Shown here: positions 1 through 7,239 of the stretch, piece after piece
How positions within the stretch are numbered: position 1 is the stretch's first letter
Layout: every line of letters begins with the position of its first letter
NCBI RefSeq assembly: GCF_900215245.1
Contig: NZ_LT907842.1
Location: forward strand, 5,394,001 to 5,458,000
Reading direction: 5' to 3'
DNA from: Pseudomonas fluorescens
GTDB lineage: Bacteria > Pseudomonadota > Gammaproteobacteria > Pseudomonadales > Pseudomonadaceae
Length of the DNA: 64,000 nt
Made by a program: the position numbers and the translations under genes
Notes under the pieces: model-generated
What the model was told of the DNA's origin: nothing
Seen by the model: the letters and a program-made list of their open reading frames with translations, nothing else
Database searches by the model: none

Positions 1-726
1 CCGTTTGAACTCATCCACGCTGTGCAAATCGGTCCCGGCCGTCAGGTCCACCGTCACGGTTTGCCCCCGGGTCGAACCGACGGCAGACAGGTAGTTGTTG
101 TTGGCCAGCGCGGTGGCCACGTCCTGCGCCGTCACGTTATGCGCCGCCAGTTTGTCCGGGTCCAACCAGGCGCGCAGGGCGAACTGGCGCCCGCCGAGGA
201 TCTCTGCGGTTTGCACGCCCTGGATCGAATCCAGCTTGGGTTTGACCACCCGCACCAGGTAATCGGTGATGTTATTGGTGGCCAGCGTGTCGCTGTAGAA
301 GCCCAGGTACATGGCGTCTGTGGTCTGCCCGACGGCGATCGTGAGCACCGGCTCCTGGGCCTGGGCCGGCAGTTGGTTCTTGACCGAGTTGACCTGGGTA
401 TTGATCTCGGTAAGGGCCTTGCTCGCGTCGTAGTTGAGCCGCAGCGTGGCGGTGATGGTCGAGACCCCGGTGATGCTCGACGAGGACAGGTAGTCAATGC
501 CCTGGGCCTGGGCAATCGCCGACTCGAGCGGCTGGGTAATGAAGCCTGCGACCGTGGACGCGTCTGCACCGTAGTAGGCCGTGGTGATGGTGACCACGGT
601 ATTTTCGGTACGTGGCCATTGGTTCACGGGCAATTCGAAGATCGAGCGCAGCCCCAGGATCAAGATAAACAGCGACACAACCACGGCCCAGACCGGTCGC
701 TGAATAAAGGTATCGGTAAGTTTCAT
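1..726 (-). CDS. RND efflux permease, N-terminal part (cut by window edge)
   Basis: Inner-membrane pump subunit of the HAE1/AcrB family, which exports drugs or other amphiphiles by proton exchange with a fusion protein and an outer-membrane channel. The first 242 residues are visible. They begin MKLTDTFIQRPVWAVVVSLF, the amphipathic start and first membrane helix typical of the family, followed by periplasmic porter sequence with the family-like stretch ITTAYYGADASTV near residue 50. The ATG at 726 has an AAGGTG ribosome site about 5 bases upstream and lies 9 bases after the fusion protein stop, so the two are in one operon. The reading frame is open to base 1, so the C-terminal three quarters lie outside. 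The substrate cannot be told from the sequence. Confidence 0.93.
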   Translation of the reverse strand, partial: MKLTDTFIQRPVWAVVVSLFILILGLRSIFELPVNQWPRTENTVVTITTAYYGADASTVAGFITQPLESAIAQAQGIDYLSSSSITGVSTITATLRLNYDASKALTEINTQVNSVKNQLPAQAQEPVLTIAVGQTTDAMYLGFYSDTLATNNITDYLVRVVKPKLDSIQGVQTAEILGGRQFALRAWLDPDKLAAHNVTAQDVATALANNNYLSAVGSTRGQTVTVDLTAGTDLHSVDEFKR

Positions 727-735
727 GGGGCACCT

Positions 736-1923
736 TTAATGTTCTTGGGGCGTCGGCGCCGGGTCGTTCAGCGGTGCGGTGCTGTTATCGACCTTCACTG
801 CCGAACCGTTTTTGAGCTTCATCTGGCCACTGGTGATCAGCAGATCGCCTTCTTTCACGCCGGACAGAATGGCCACCTGATCACCACGGGTCGGCCCGGT
901 CTTGATGAAGGTTTGCTGCGCGGTGAGTACCGTTTCGCCCTGGTCATTCTTGCTCGACGTGGCGATGAACACCGTGGTGCCGTAAGGGTTATAGGTGACC
1001 GACGTTTGGGGCACGGTGAGGTAGCGCTGGGTGGTCCCCGCGTTGACCACTGCGCGGGCAAACATGCCGGGCACCAGGGTTTGTTTGGGGTTCTCGACCG
1101 TAGCTTCGACCGTCACGTTGCGTGTGGTTGAATCGAACTGGGTATCGATGGTGCTGATCTTGCCGGTGAAGGTCTGGTTGGACAGGCCATCGGCGGTCAC
1201 CGACACCGCTTGGCCGATGGCAATAGCCTCCAGTTGGGTTTGCGGCACCGTGAAATCAATGTAAATCGGGTCAAAGGTCTGCAGCGTCGCGATTTTGTCG
1301 CCGGGGTTAAGGTACTGGCCGGGGTTGACGCTGGTAATCCCGATGCGCCCGGCAAACGGTGCGCGGATGGTTTTTTTCGCCACCAGCGCGCGTTGCTGTT
1401 CGGCGGCGGCGAGCTTGGCCTTCAAGTCGGCAGTGTCGGTATCAACCTGGGCTTGGGACACCGCGTTTACCGCCAGTTGCGCCTTGTCGCGCTTGAGCAC
1501 GATCACGGCCAGGTCGGCCGTGGCTTCAAGCGAGTGAAGTTGCGCGATGTCGGCGTCGGCATTCAACTGCACGAGCAGTGCCTGGGCCTCGACGCCTTGT
1601 CCGGGTTTGAAGCCGATGGTCCGCACAATGCCGCCGACTTCGGTGGTCACATCCACCCCGCGTACGGCTTTCATCGAGCCGACGGCGGTGACACTCGGTT
1701 GCCAATCGCTGAAGGGCACCTGCATGGCCGTCACCACCGCGGCGGGCAAGGGCACTTTGGACTGGGCAATCAGCGCTGAAATCTGCACGAATTTCACCCC
1801 GGCAATGATCGCGACTATCACCACGACCACCCCGATCATGATCAGCATTGGCCGCCACAGTCGCCGCTTGCGTGGGCTGCCGGGCTGGGGCGGTGGGGCA
1901 GCGGCAGTGTTGACTTCAGCCAT
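736..1923 (-). CDS. RND efflux membrane fusion protein (periplasmic adaptor)
   Basis: Adaptor that links the RND permease to the outer-membrane channel. The 395-residue protein has a cytoplasmic Pro/Arg-rich N-terminus, one membrane anchor (about residues 24-45, rich in V/I) and no lipobox, so it is anchored by a helix rather than by lipid. The rest has the HlyD/AcrA layout: a lipoyl half near 90, a coiled-coil hairpin (about 125-185), the motif IRAPFAGRIGI at the second lipoyl half, then beta-barrel and membrane-proximal domains. The C-terminus ends in a Pro-rich tail. It lies 29 bases after the outer-membrane factor and 9 bases before the permease in the same direction. Confidence is high for family, low for substrate. 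Confidence 0.93.
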   Translation of the reverse strand: MAEVNTAAAPPPQPGSPRKRRLWRPMLIMIGVVVVIVAIIAGVKFVQISALIAQSKVPLPAAVVTAMQVPFSDWQPSVTAVGSMKAVRGVDVTTEVGGIVRTIGFKPGQGVEAQALLVQLNADADIAQLHSLEATADLAVIVLKRDKAQLAVNAVSQAQVDTDTADLKAKLAAAEQQRALVAKKTIRAPFAGRIGITSVNPGQYLNPGDKIATLQTFDPIYIDFTVPQTQLEAIAIGQAVSVTADGLSNQTFTGKISTIDTQFDSTTRNVTVEATVENPKQTLVPGMFARAVVNAGTTQRYLTVPQTSVTYNPYGTTVFIATSSKNDQGETVLTAQQTFIKTGPTRGDQVAILSGVKEGDLLITSGQMKLKNGSAVKVDNSTAPLNDPAPTPQEH

Positions 1924-1952
1924 GGGGTTTCTCGCTGTTTCAGTGATTCAAC

Positions 1953-3578
1953 TCAGTTGAGCCGCGCCGCATCGGCAGGCGCCGCCTTGCTCTTGGTCGG
2001 CATGATTTCTTGCCATGACGGCAGGCCGAAACGATCCGGACGGCCCTGGGTGGCGGGATCCACATCCGCGCGGTTCCACCAGCCACCCCCCAATGCCTGG
2101 AACAGCGCCGTGGTGTCGCTGTACCGCGCGGCCTGCGCCTTGACGCGCGCCAGCGCGGTGTTCTGGTAGGTTTGTTGGGCGGTCAGCAGGTTGATGTAAG
2201 CCACCGCGCCGAGGCGAAACTGCGCCTGTACCAACTCAAGGTTGGCCTGTGCGGAGCGTTCCGCCGCCACCTGCTGGTTGAGCGCATCGGCGTCAGCCTG
2301 CAGCGCGCGGAGCGCGTTGGCGACATCCTGGAACGCGGTAATCACTGTGCCGCGATAGCGCGCCGCGGATTCGTCATAGGCCGCCACGGCGGCACGTTTG
2401 CGATGTTCAAGTGCGCCGGCATCAAATAGCGGTTGGGTGATCGAACCGGCGAGGCTCCAGACGCCGGAGCCGGCTGAAAACAGCTGGGTGCCGCTGGTCA
2501 CCGTAGACCCCAAAGACCCGGTGATGCTGAACTGCGGCAACTGGTTGGCGACGGCCACGCCAATGTTGGCACTGGCTTGATGCAGTTGAGCTTGTGCAGA
2601 ACGCACATCCGGCCGCTGGCCAACGATGGCTGACGGCAAGCTGAGCGGCAGTGCTTGCGGGAGTTGCAGAGACGCCAGGTTGAAGCGCTCGTCCCGATCC
2701 TGGTTTGGAAAACGGCCGAGGTAAGCCATCAGCTGGTTGCGCGTTTGCGCCAATTGTTTTTGCAGCAGCGGCAAGGTGGCGCGGGTTTGCGCCAATGCCG
2801 TTTGCTGAGTGAGCACGTCGGCATCCCCGATGGCGCCCAGTCGGCGCTGCGCCTGCAGCACATCCAGTTGGCCGCTCTGGAGGCGGATGATTTCTTCGCT
2901 GGCGGCGACTTGATCCCGCACAGACGCCAGGCTGATGGCGGTATTGACCACATTGGCGGTCAACGTGAGGTACGTCGCCTCCAGTTGGAAGCGTTGGTAC
3001 TCGGCTTGCGCTGTGGTCGACTCAATTTGCCGACGGGTGCCGCCGAATACGTCCGGGGCGTAGGAAACGCTCAGCGACGCGGAGCTCACCGTGAGAATCG
3101 GCGATTCGGCGAGGCCAGACGTGGCCCCGGAGACTTTCTCGCGGGCTTTCCGCACGTTGCCGCTCACCGAGGGAAACAGCGACGCCTGGTCGGCGTAGAC
3201 CAGCTCGTTGGCCTGGCGCAACGCTGCTTGTGCGGCGCTCACATCAGGGTTGGCCCGTAAGGCCTCTTCGACCAGGGCGTTCAACGCCGGTGAATGGAAC
3301 AGCGTCCACCATTGCCCGGGAATATCCATCCCGGCAATCAGCCGCTGCGCCGCGCCACCGACGTCAATGTCGGCCTGGGCGGTGGTGGTGAGTGTTTCCC
3401 GCGAGTAGTCGGCATTCGCCGCCACGTCGGGCCGTGTGAAATCAGGCCCGACGGTGCAGCCGGCGAGGGCAACGCACAGCAGGCTGAACGAGGCCAGAAG
3501 GTGCGAGGGTCGAAAAAGCGCACAGGCTGGCGCCACTGGGTGCGGTCCCGATGCAAGCTGCCGAGGCTGCTCTTTCAT
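1953..3578 (-). CDS. RND efflux outer-membrane lipoprotein (OprM/NodT family)
   Basis: Trimeric outer-membrane exit duct of the efflux pump. From the ATG at 3578 the protein starts MKEQ. It has a long signal peptide ending in a lipobox (VALAGC) followed by TVGPDFTRPDV, the hallmark start of NodT-type factors, then two TolC-like repeats rich in Ala/Gln helices. An in-frame GTG six bases upstream is an alternative start with no better ribosome site. It is the first gene of the operon; most Pseudomonas RND operons put it last. The C-terminal region (about 505-541) is a Pro/Lys/Ala-rich extension beyond the second repeat. Confidence 0.92.
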   Translation of the reverse strand: MKEQPRQLASGPHPVAPACALFRPSHLLASFSLLCVALAGCTVGPDFTRPDVAANADYSRETLTTTAQADIDVGGAAQRLIAGMDIPGQWWTLFHSPALNALVEEALRANPDVSAAQAALRQANELVYADQASLFPSVSGNVRKAREKVSGATSGLAESPILTVSSASLSVSYAPDVFGGTRRQIESTTAQAEYQRFQLEATYLTLTANVVNTAISLASVRDQVAASEEIIRLQSGQLDVLQAQRRLGAIGDADVLTQQTALAQTRATLPLLQKQLAQTRNQLMAYLGRFPNQDRDERFNLASLQLPQALPLSLPSAIVGQRPDVRSAQAQLHQASANIGVAVANQLPQFSITGSLGSTVTSGTQLFSAGSGVWSLAGSITQPLFDAGALEHRKRAAVAAYDESAARYRGTVITAFQDVANALRALQADADALNQQVAAERSAQANLELVQAQFRLGAVAYINLLTAQQTYQNTALARVKAQAARYSDTTALFQALGGGWWNRADVDPATQGRPDRFGLPSWQEIMPTKSKAAPADAARLN

Positions 3579-3920
3579 AGTCACTCTGATTGATCAGTTG
3601 GTTAACTGCTTTTTGGGTTCAGCAATGAGTGCAGGTGCATCAGGCCGGCCGGCTTGGCGTGACGCGGTTCAAGGCACGCGGGGCAGGTGGGTTGAACGTT
3701 AATTCAAGAATCGAGTAACCGCCAATAGACGCAGTCTTCAACGGGCGATGATGGGTGAGGGTTGCGCCTATCCTGCGAGTGTCGGTTGACTGCCCCATTG
3801 CGCATAACTGCTGTGCGGCGTGAGGGCTTAATCGCCTGGCGCGCGATCACTATAGTTCGAGCACCGTCGCAACGCCTTGCGAGGCGCTGTGCAATCCAGC
3901 CGAAGATTGAGGTGAACATC
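3579..3920. promoter_or_regulatory. Divergent intergenic region between efflux operon and cupin gene
   Basis: This 342-base gap must hold the promoters of the leftward efflux operon and the rightward cupin gene. Directly upstream of the outer-membrane factor lies an inverted repeat, CTGAT-TG-ATCAG at 3586-3597, a plausible repressor operator. A second pair, GTTCAA (3667-3672) and TTGAAC (3692-3697), sits further out. No regulator gene for the pump adjoins the operon. No convincing -35/-10 pair was picked by eye, and no small gene was recognised. Confidence 0.35.
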
Positions 3921-4865
3921 ATGAATCGCGAATTCAAGCCTGACCACGCCCACGCCTTGCCGAGCCACTTGGTGGACGCCGAGTACTTTGAATACAGCAA
4001 GGCAGCCAACCCCATCAGCGCCAATCTGATCAGCCGAATTCCGTACCACAATTTCCCGGCATCGCTCTACGACAGCGGCCCCTCGCGGGTGGTACCGCTC
4101 GACCTCAGCGATGCACTGGGCTGCGCAGGCCCGGCCACCGGGCCGGGGCTGTGTGCCAATTTCATGCGCCTGAACGCCGGCGACGCACTGACCTTGCACC
4201 CCAACGCGACGTCGCAAGTGTTTTATGTGATTGCCGGGGAGGGCCGTGTCGTGCAGGGCGAGCACGCCATCGAATGGTCAGCCGGCTGTTTTATCGCGTT
4301 GCCTGGCATGCGGGAAGCGCGTTTCAGCGCATCACAGGATGCGCGACTGTACTACGTGCACGATGAGCCGCTGCTGCGCTATCTGGGGGTGACGCGCAGC
4401 ACCGACCGTTTCGTGCCAACGCTGTACCCTGCAGCACTGGCCAACCAGAAACTGCGTGAAGCGGCAGATGATCCGCATGCCCAGGATCGCAGCCGTATCA
4501 GTATCTTGCTGGGTAATCGCAACTTCCCACAGACCCGCACGGTGACCCATGTGCTCTGGGCAATGTACGGCATTCTGCCGGCGGGCTCGATTCAAAAGCC
4601 GCACCGGCACCAGTCGATTGCGCTCGACTTCATCATCGACTGCCCCAAGGGGTGCTACTCACTGGTCGGCACTGAGCTGGATACCGATGGCCAGATCCGC
4701 CATCCGGTGCGCGTCGATTGGGCGCCTGGCCTGGCGTTTGTGACGCCACCGGGTTACTGGCACGCGCACTTTAACGAGTCCGACCAGGAAGCGTTCCTGA
4801 TCCCGATCCAGGACGCCGGGCTGCAAACCTATTTACGCGCGCTGGACATCCGGTTCAGCCAATAG
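3921..4865 (+). CDS. Bicupin protein, gentisate 1,2-dioxygenase-like
   Basis: A 314-residue protein with two cupin barrels, the fold of ring-cleaving dioxygenases such as gentisate 1,2-dioxygenase. The N-terminal cupin (about 75-150) has a histidine-poor metal motif with FYVIAGEGRV. The C-terminal cupin (about 205-300) has PHRHQSIALDF and a later VTPPGYWHAHF, so two or three metal-binding histidines are visible there. The ATG at 3921 follows GAGGTGA at good spacing; the frame stays open 53 codons upstream but without ribosome sites. The gene stands alone, ends in a strong terminator and converges on a LysR gene. The substrate is not established, and metal binding in the first barrel is doubtful. 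Confidence 0.75.
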   Translation: MNREFKPDHAHALPSHLVDAEYFEYSKAANPISANLISRIPYHNFPASLYDSGPSRVVPLDLSDALGCAGPATGPGLCANFMRLNAGDALTLHPNATSQVFYVIAGEGRVVQGEHAIEWSAGCFIALPGMREARFSASQDARLYYVHDEPLLRYLGVTRSTDRFVPTLYPAALANQKLREAADDPHAQDRSRISILLGNRNFPQTRTVTHVLWAMYGILPAGSIQKPHRHQSIALDFIIDCPKGCYSLVGTELDTDGQIRHPVRVDWAPGLAFVTPPGYWHAHFNESDQEAFLIPIQDAGLQTYLRALDIRFSQ

Positions 4866-4877
4866 TCGATAACGGCG

Positions 4878-4906
4878 CCGCCCTGGCCTTGTTGCCGGGC
4901 GGTTTT
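4878..4906 (+). terminator. Rho-independent terminator of the cupin gene
   Basis: Inverted repeat CCGCCC (4878-4883) and GGGCGG (4897-4902), with an inner GGC/GCC pairing and a short loop, followed at once by TTTT. It starts 12 bases after the cupin stop and just overlaps the end of the convergent LysR gene. Confidence 0.75.
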
Positions 4907-5813
4907 AGCCTTTCCAGTAGGGTGTATCACCCAACTGCTCGACGATAAAGTCGATGAAACACCTGACCTTGGACGACACGATTCGCTTCGGCGGGTAGAC
5001 GAACCACACCGCATACGCGTGCTCCGCGCCACGGATCTCCCATGGATCGAGCCAGGCTTGCAGTTCACCCGCTTCAAGACTCTTGGCCACCAGCCAGTCA
5101 GGCAGCAACGCAAAGCCCAGCCCTTGGCGCGCGGCGATTAACTGAGCATCCAGATCATTGATCCGCACACAGGCGTTATGCACCAGTGGCAACACCTCGT
5201 TGGCGCGGGCAAACGCAAAGTGCCCGGCGGCATGCGTACTCACAATCGCCGGCAGGCCGGCGAGGTCTGCCGGCGTTGCCGGAACCGGGTGCTCCCTGCA
5301 AAAAGCCGGGCTTGCCACCAGCCTGTACTTGCCGTCGCAGATCTTGCGGGCTTTGAGCGTCGAGTCGGCAAGGGCACCAATGCGTATGGCAAGGTCCACG
5401 CCTGAATGGATCAGGTTGACCTGCTCGTCATCCAGCACAAGCTCCAGTTTGATCTGTGGGTAGCGGGCCAGAAACAGGTTAACGACCGGAAGGATATGGT
5501 GGCGGGCAAATGCGGGCGGCAAGTTGAGTTTAAGTAACCCTCTGGGTTCCTGGTTCAGTGCCGAGGTGGCCGCTTTGGCTTGTTCAAGTTCATCCAGCAC
5601 TCTGCGCGCGTGCATCAGAAATGTCTGGCCGCCTTCCGTCAGGTGCAGCATGCGTGTGGACCGGTTGAACAGGGCGATGCCCAGATCCTGCTCAAGATCC
5701 TTCACGTAGCGTGAAACCGTTGAGGCCTTGATGCCGAGCCGCTCGGCGGCACGCGAGAAGTTATTGCCTTCAGCGGCTTCGACGAAAGCGGTTAGCGCAG
5801 TGAAATAATCCAA
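4905..5813 (-). CDS. LysR-family transcriptional regulator
   Basis: DNA-binding regulator of about 302 residues, the usual LysR length. The N-terminal winged helix-turn-helix reads ALTAFVEAAEGNNFSRAAER and continues through LGIKASTVSRYVKDLEQDLG. The C-terminal two-lobed effector domain follows. The start is placed at the TTG at 5813 because GAGGCGG lies just upstream and the helix-turn-helix then begins at the normal distance; a GTG at 5870 would add 19 low-complexity residues (Ser-rich). The gene converges with the cupin gene, so it may or may not control it. The target is unknown. Confidence 0.88.
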   Translation of the reverse strand: MDYFTALTAFVEAAEGNNFSRAAERLGIKASTVSRYVKDLEQDLGIALFNRSTRMLHLTEGGQTFLMHARRVLDELEQAKAATSALNQEPRGLLKLNLPPAFARHHILPVVNLFLARYPQIKLELVLDDEQVNLIHSGVDLAIRIGALADSTLKARKICDGKYRLVASPAFCREHPVPATPADLAGLPAIVSTHAAGHFAFARANEVLPLVHNACVRINDLDAQLIAARQGLGFALLPDWLVAKSLEAGELQAWLDPWEIRGAEHAYAVWFVYPPKRIVSSKVRCFIDFIVEQLGDTPYWKG

Positions 5814-5923
5814 GTGCCGCCTCGCTATTGAGGATGAGGAAGAGGCGCTCAGGTTACCGGCTCTTGTCACGCGCGACCATTTAACCCCATGGCCACACTG
5901 AAAATGGTCGCTGCAAACACGAC

Positions 5924-5957
5924 CAAGGCTACAGGGCGATAAGCCCCTGCAGCCTTG
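5924..5957 (-). terminator. Hairpin terminator downstream of hcp
   Basis: Inverted repeat with arms CAAGGCT-a-CAGGG (5924-5936) and CCCTG-c-AGCCTTG (5945-5957): 12 pairs and one mismatch around an 8-base loop. It begins 9 bases after the hcp stop. The following bases on the minus strand (GTCGTGTTTGC) have only a weak T-tract, so it may also act as a 3' stabiliser of an abundant mRNA. Confidence 0.55.
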
Positions 5958-5966
5958 ATTGCGGTC

Positions 5967-6455
5967 TTACACCTTCGGCGCCAGCCACGAATCTTCGGCT
6001 TCAATACCATCTGGCTCGTAGGTCCAGGTGATTTTCTCGTAGGTGAACGCCAGGTCTTCCATGTGCCCCATTTGCTTGTTGTTCGGGTCCAGGCAGTTCG
6101 GCGTCCATGACTTCATCGACACCAGCACCGCATTTTCAAGCTTCGCTGTGTAGTACTTCTCCTCGGTGCCCTTGGGCGAAATGCGATAGAACTCCAGGGA
6201 CACGGTTTTCATTTGCTCACCGGACGTCAAGGCCTGGTAGAGCTTGGGCGAAGCCTTGTCGATTTCCTTGGTCAGGGTCATTGCGCCATGCACGCGCTTG
6301 CCTGTAGGAAGCCCGGTTTGCGGGTTTTTCGGGATTTCGATGGTGTGGTCTACGGCCTGCAGGAGGATCTTTCCTTCGTGGCCCTGGACTTTGGTCGAAC
6401 CTTCGATTTTGCCTTGGTTCTGGCCTTCCAGCGTGAGATAGCAGGGCATGGGCAT
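5967..6455 (-). CDS. hcp: T6SS tube protein Hcp
   Basis: Hcp forms the hexameric rings of the inner T6SS tube and is exported with the spike. The 162-residue protein begins MPMPCYLTLEGQNQGKIEG and has the family's beta-barrel features: LLQAVDHTIEIP, then GKRVHGAMTLTKEID (the extended loop), and a C-terminal NAVLVSMKSWTPN and MEDLAFTYEKITWTYE. The ATG at 6455 is chosen because a GGAG lies 8 bases before it. It is the last T6SS gene of the locus, 116 bases after the response regulator, with its own hairpin downstream, so it is probably transcribed at least partly on its own to give the large amounts required. Confidence 0.96.
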   Translation of the reverse strand: MPMPCYLTLEGQNQGKIEGSTKVQGHEGKILLQAVDHTIEIPKNPQTGLPTGKRVHGAMTLTKEIDKASPKLYQALTSGEQMKTVSLEFYRISPKGTEEKYYTAKLENAVLVSMKSWTPNCLDPNNKQMGHMEDLAFTYEKITWTYEPDGIEAEDSWLAPKV

Positions 6456-6571
6456 AACGAGCACTCCAGTTCATTGAGTAAGGTGAACGTACGCGATGGC
6501 CTTCAAACCGCTTCGCGATGGAGTCAGATTACTGAGCGCGGGCAACCGCGACCCTCCGGTGAATACCTGAA

Positions 6572-7216
6572 TCATTCTTGGGCGCACACGCCCAGTTTGA
6601 ACGCCCATTGGGTAAGGTCCGCGGCGTTGTGCGCGTCGAGTTTTTTCATCAGGTTCAAGCGGTGGGTTTCAACCGTTTTCAAGCTGATGCATAACAGTTC
6701 GGCGACATCGCGGTTGCGCGCGCCTTCAGCCACCAGCTTGAGGATCTGGCGCTCGCGATCGGTCAGCGTGATGCCCGACTGTGCGCTGGCATTTGCACGC
6801 AGCGCGGCGACCTGCTCGGGGTTCAAGTCGGCATCCAGGAATGGCTTGCCCGCGAGCAACGTGGCTATCGCCGTCCTGAGCACCTCACTGGTGCTGCTTT
6901 TGAGGACGTAACCGTCCGCGCCGGCATCCAGCGCCAGGGCGGCGTTTTGTTCACTAAGACGAGCAGTGAGGGTCAGCACACGGATACCCGGCCAGCGCTG
7001 GCGTATCAGCGGCAGGGCAGAAAGGCCATCCATCACCGGCATGTTCAGGTCCAACAGCAGCAAGTCAGGCGCCAGGGCGCGGCACACATCCAGCGCCTGG
7101 CGCCCGTTCTCGGCTTCGCCGACCACTAGGATTCCAGGTGCGTCGAGAAGCAGCGCACGCAACCCCTCACGCATCAGTGGGTGGTCATCTACCAGCACAA
7201 TCCGATAGTCAGCCAT
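6572..7216 (-). CDS. NarL/LuxR-type response regulator of the T6SS locus
   Basis: Two-domain regulator of 214 residues. The receiver (about 4-120) has the acidic pair DD in VLVDDHP, the phospho-acceptor D56 in LLLLDLNMP and K105 in GADGYVLKSS. The LuxR-type helix-turn-helix (about 147-205) has LTDRERQILKLVAEGARNRD and KTVETHRLNLMKKL. It follows the hybrid kinase by 23 bases in the same direction, so it is the probable partner, reached through the kinase's receiver and Hpt domain. The likely target is T6SS expression, by position only. Confidence 0.9.
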   Translation of the reverse strand: MADYRIVLVDDHPLMREGLRALLLDAPGILVVGEAENGRQALDVCRALAPDLLLLDLNMPVMDGLSALPLIRQRWPGIRVLTLTARLSEQNAALALDAGADGYVLKSSTSEVLRTAIATLLAGKPFLDADLNPEQVAALRANASAQSGITLTDRERQILKLVAEGARNRDVAELLCISLKTVETHRLNLMKKLDAHNAADLTQWAFKLGVCAQE

Positions 7217-7239
7217 AGGTCATCCTGTATGAGGGGGTA

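Noticed and set aside
22..1131. A long open frame on the plus strand opposite the efflux permease and fusion protein
   Set aside because: The minus strand encodes two continuous RND components with clear family motifs; the opposite frame is only a GC-rich shadow with no recognisable domain.
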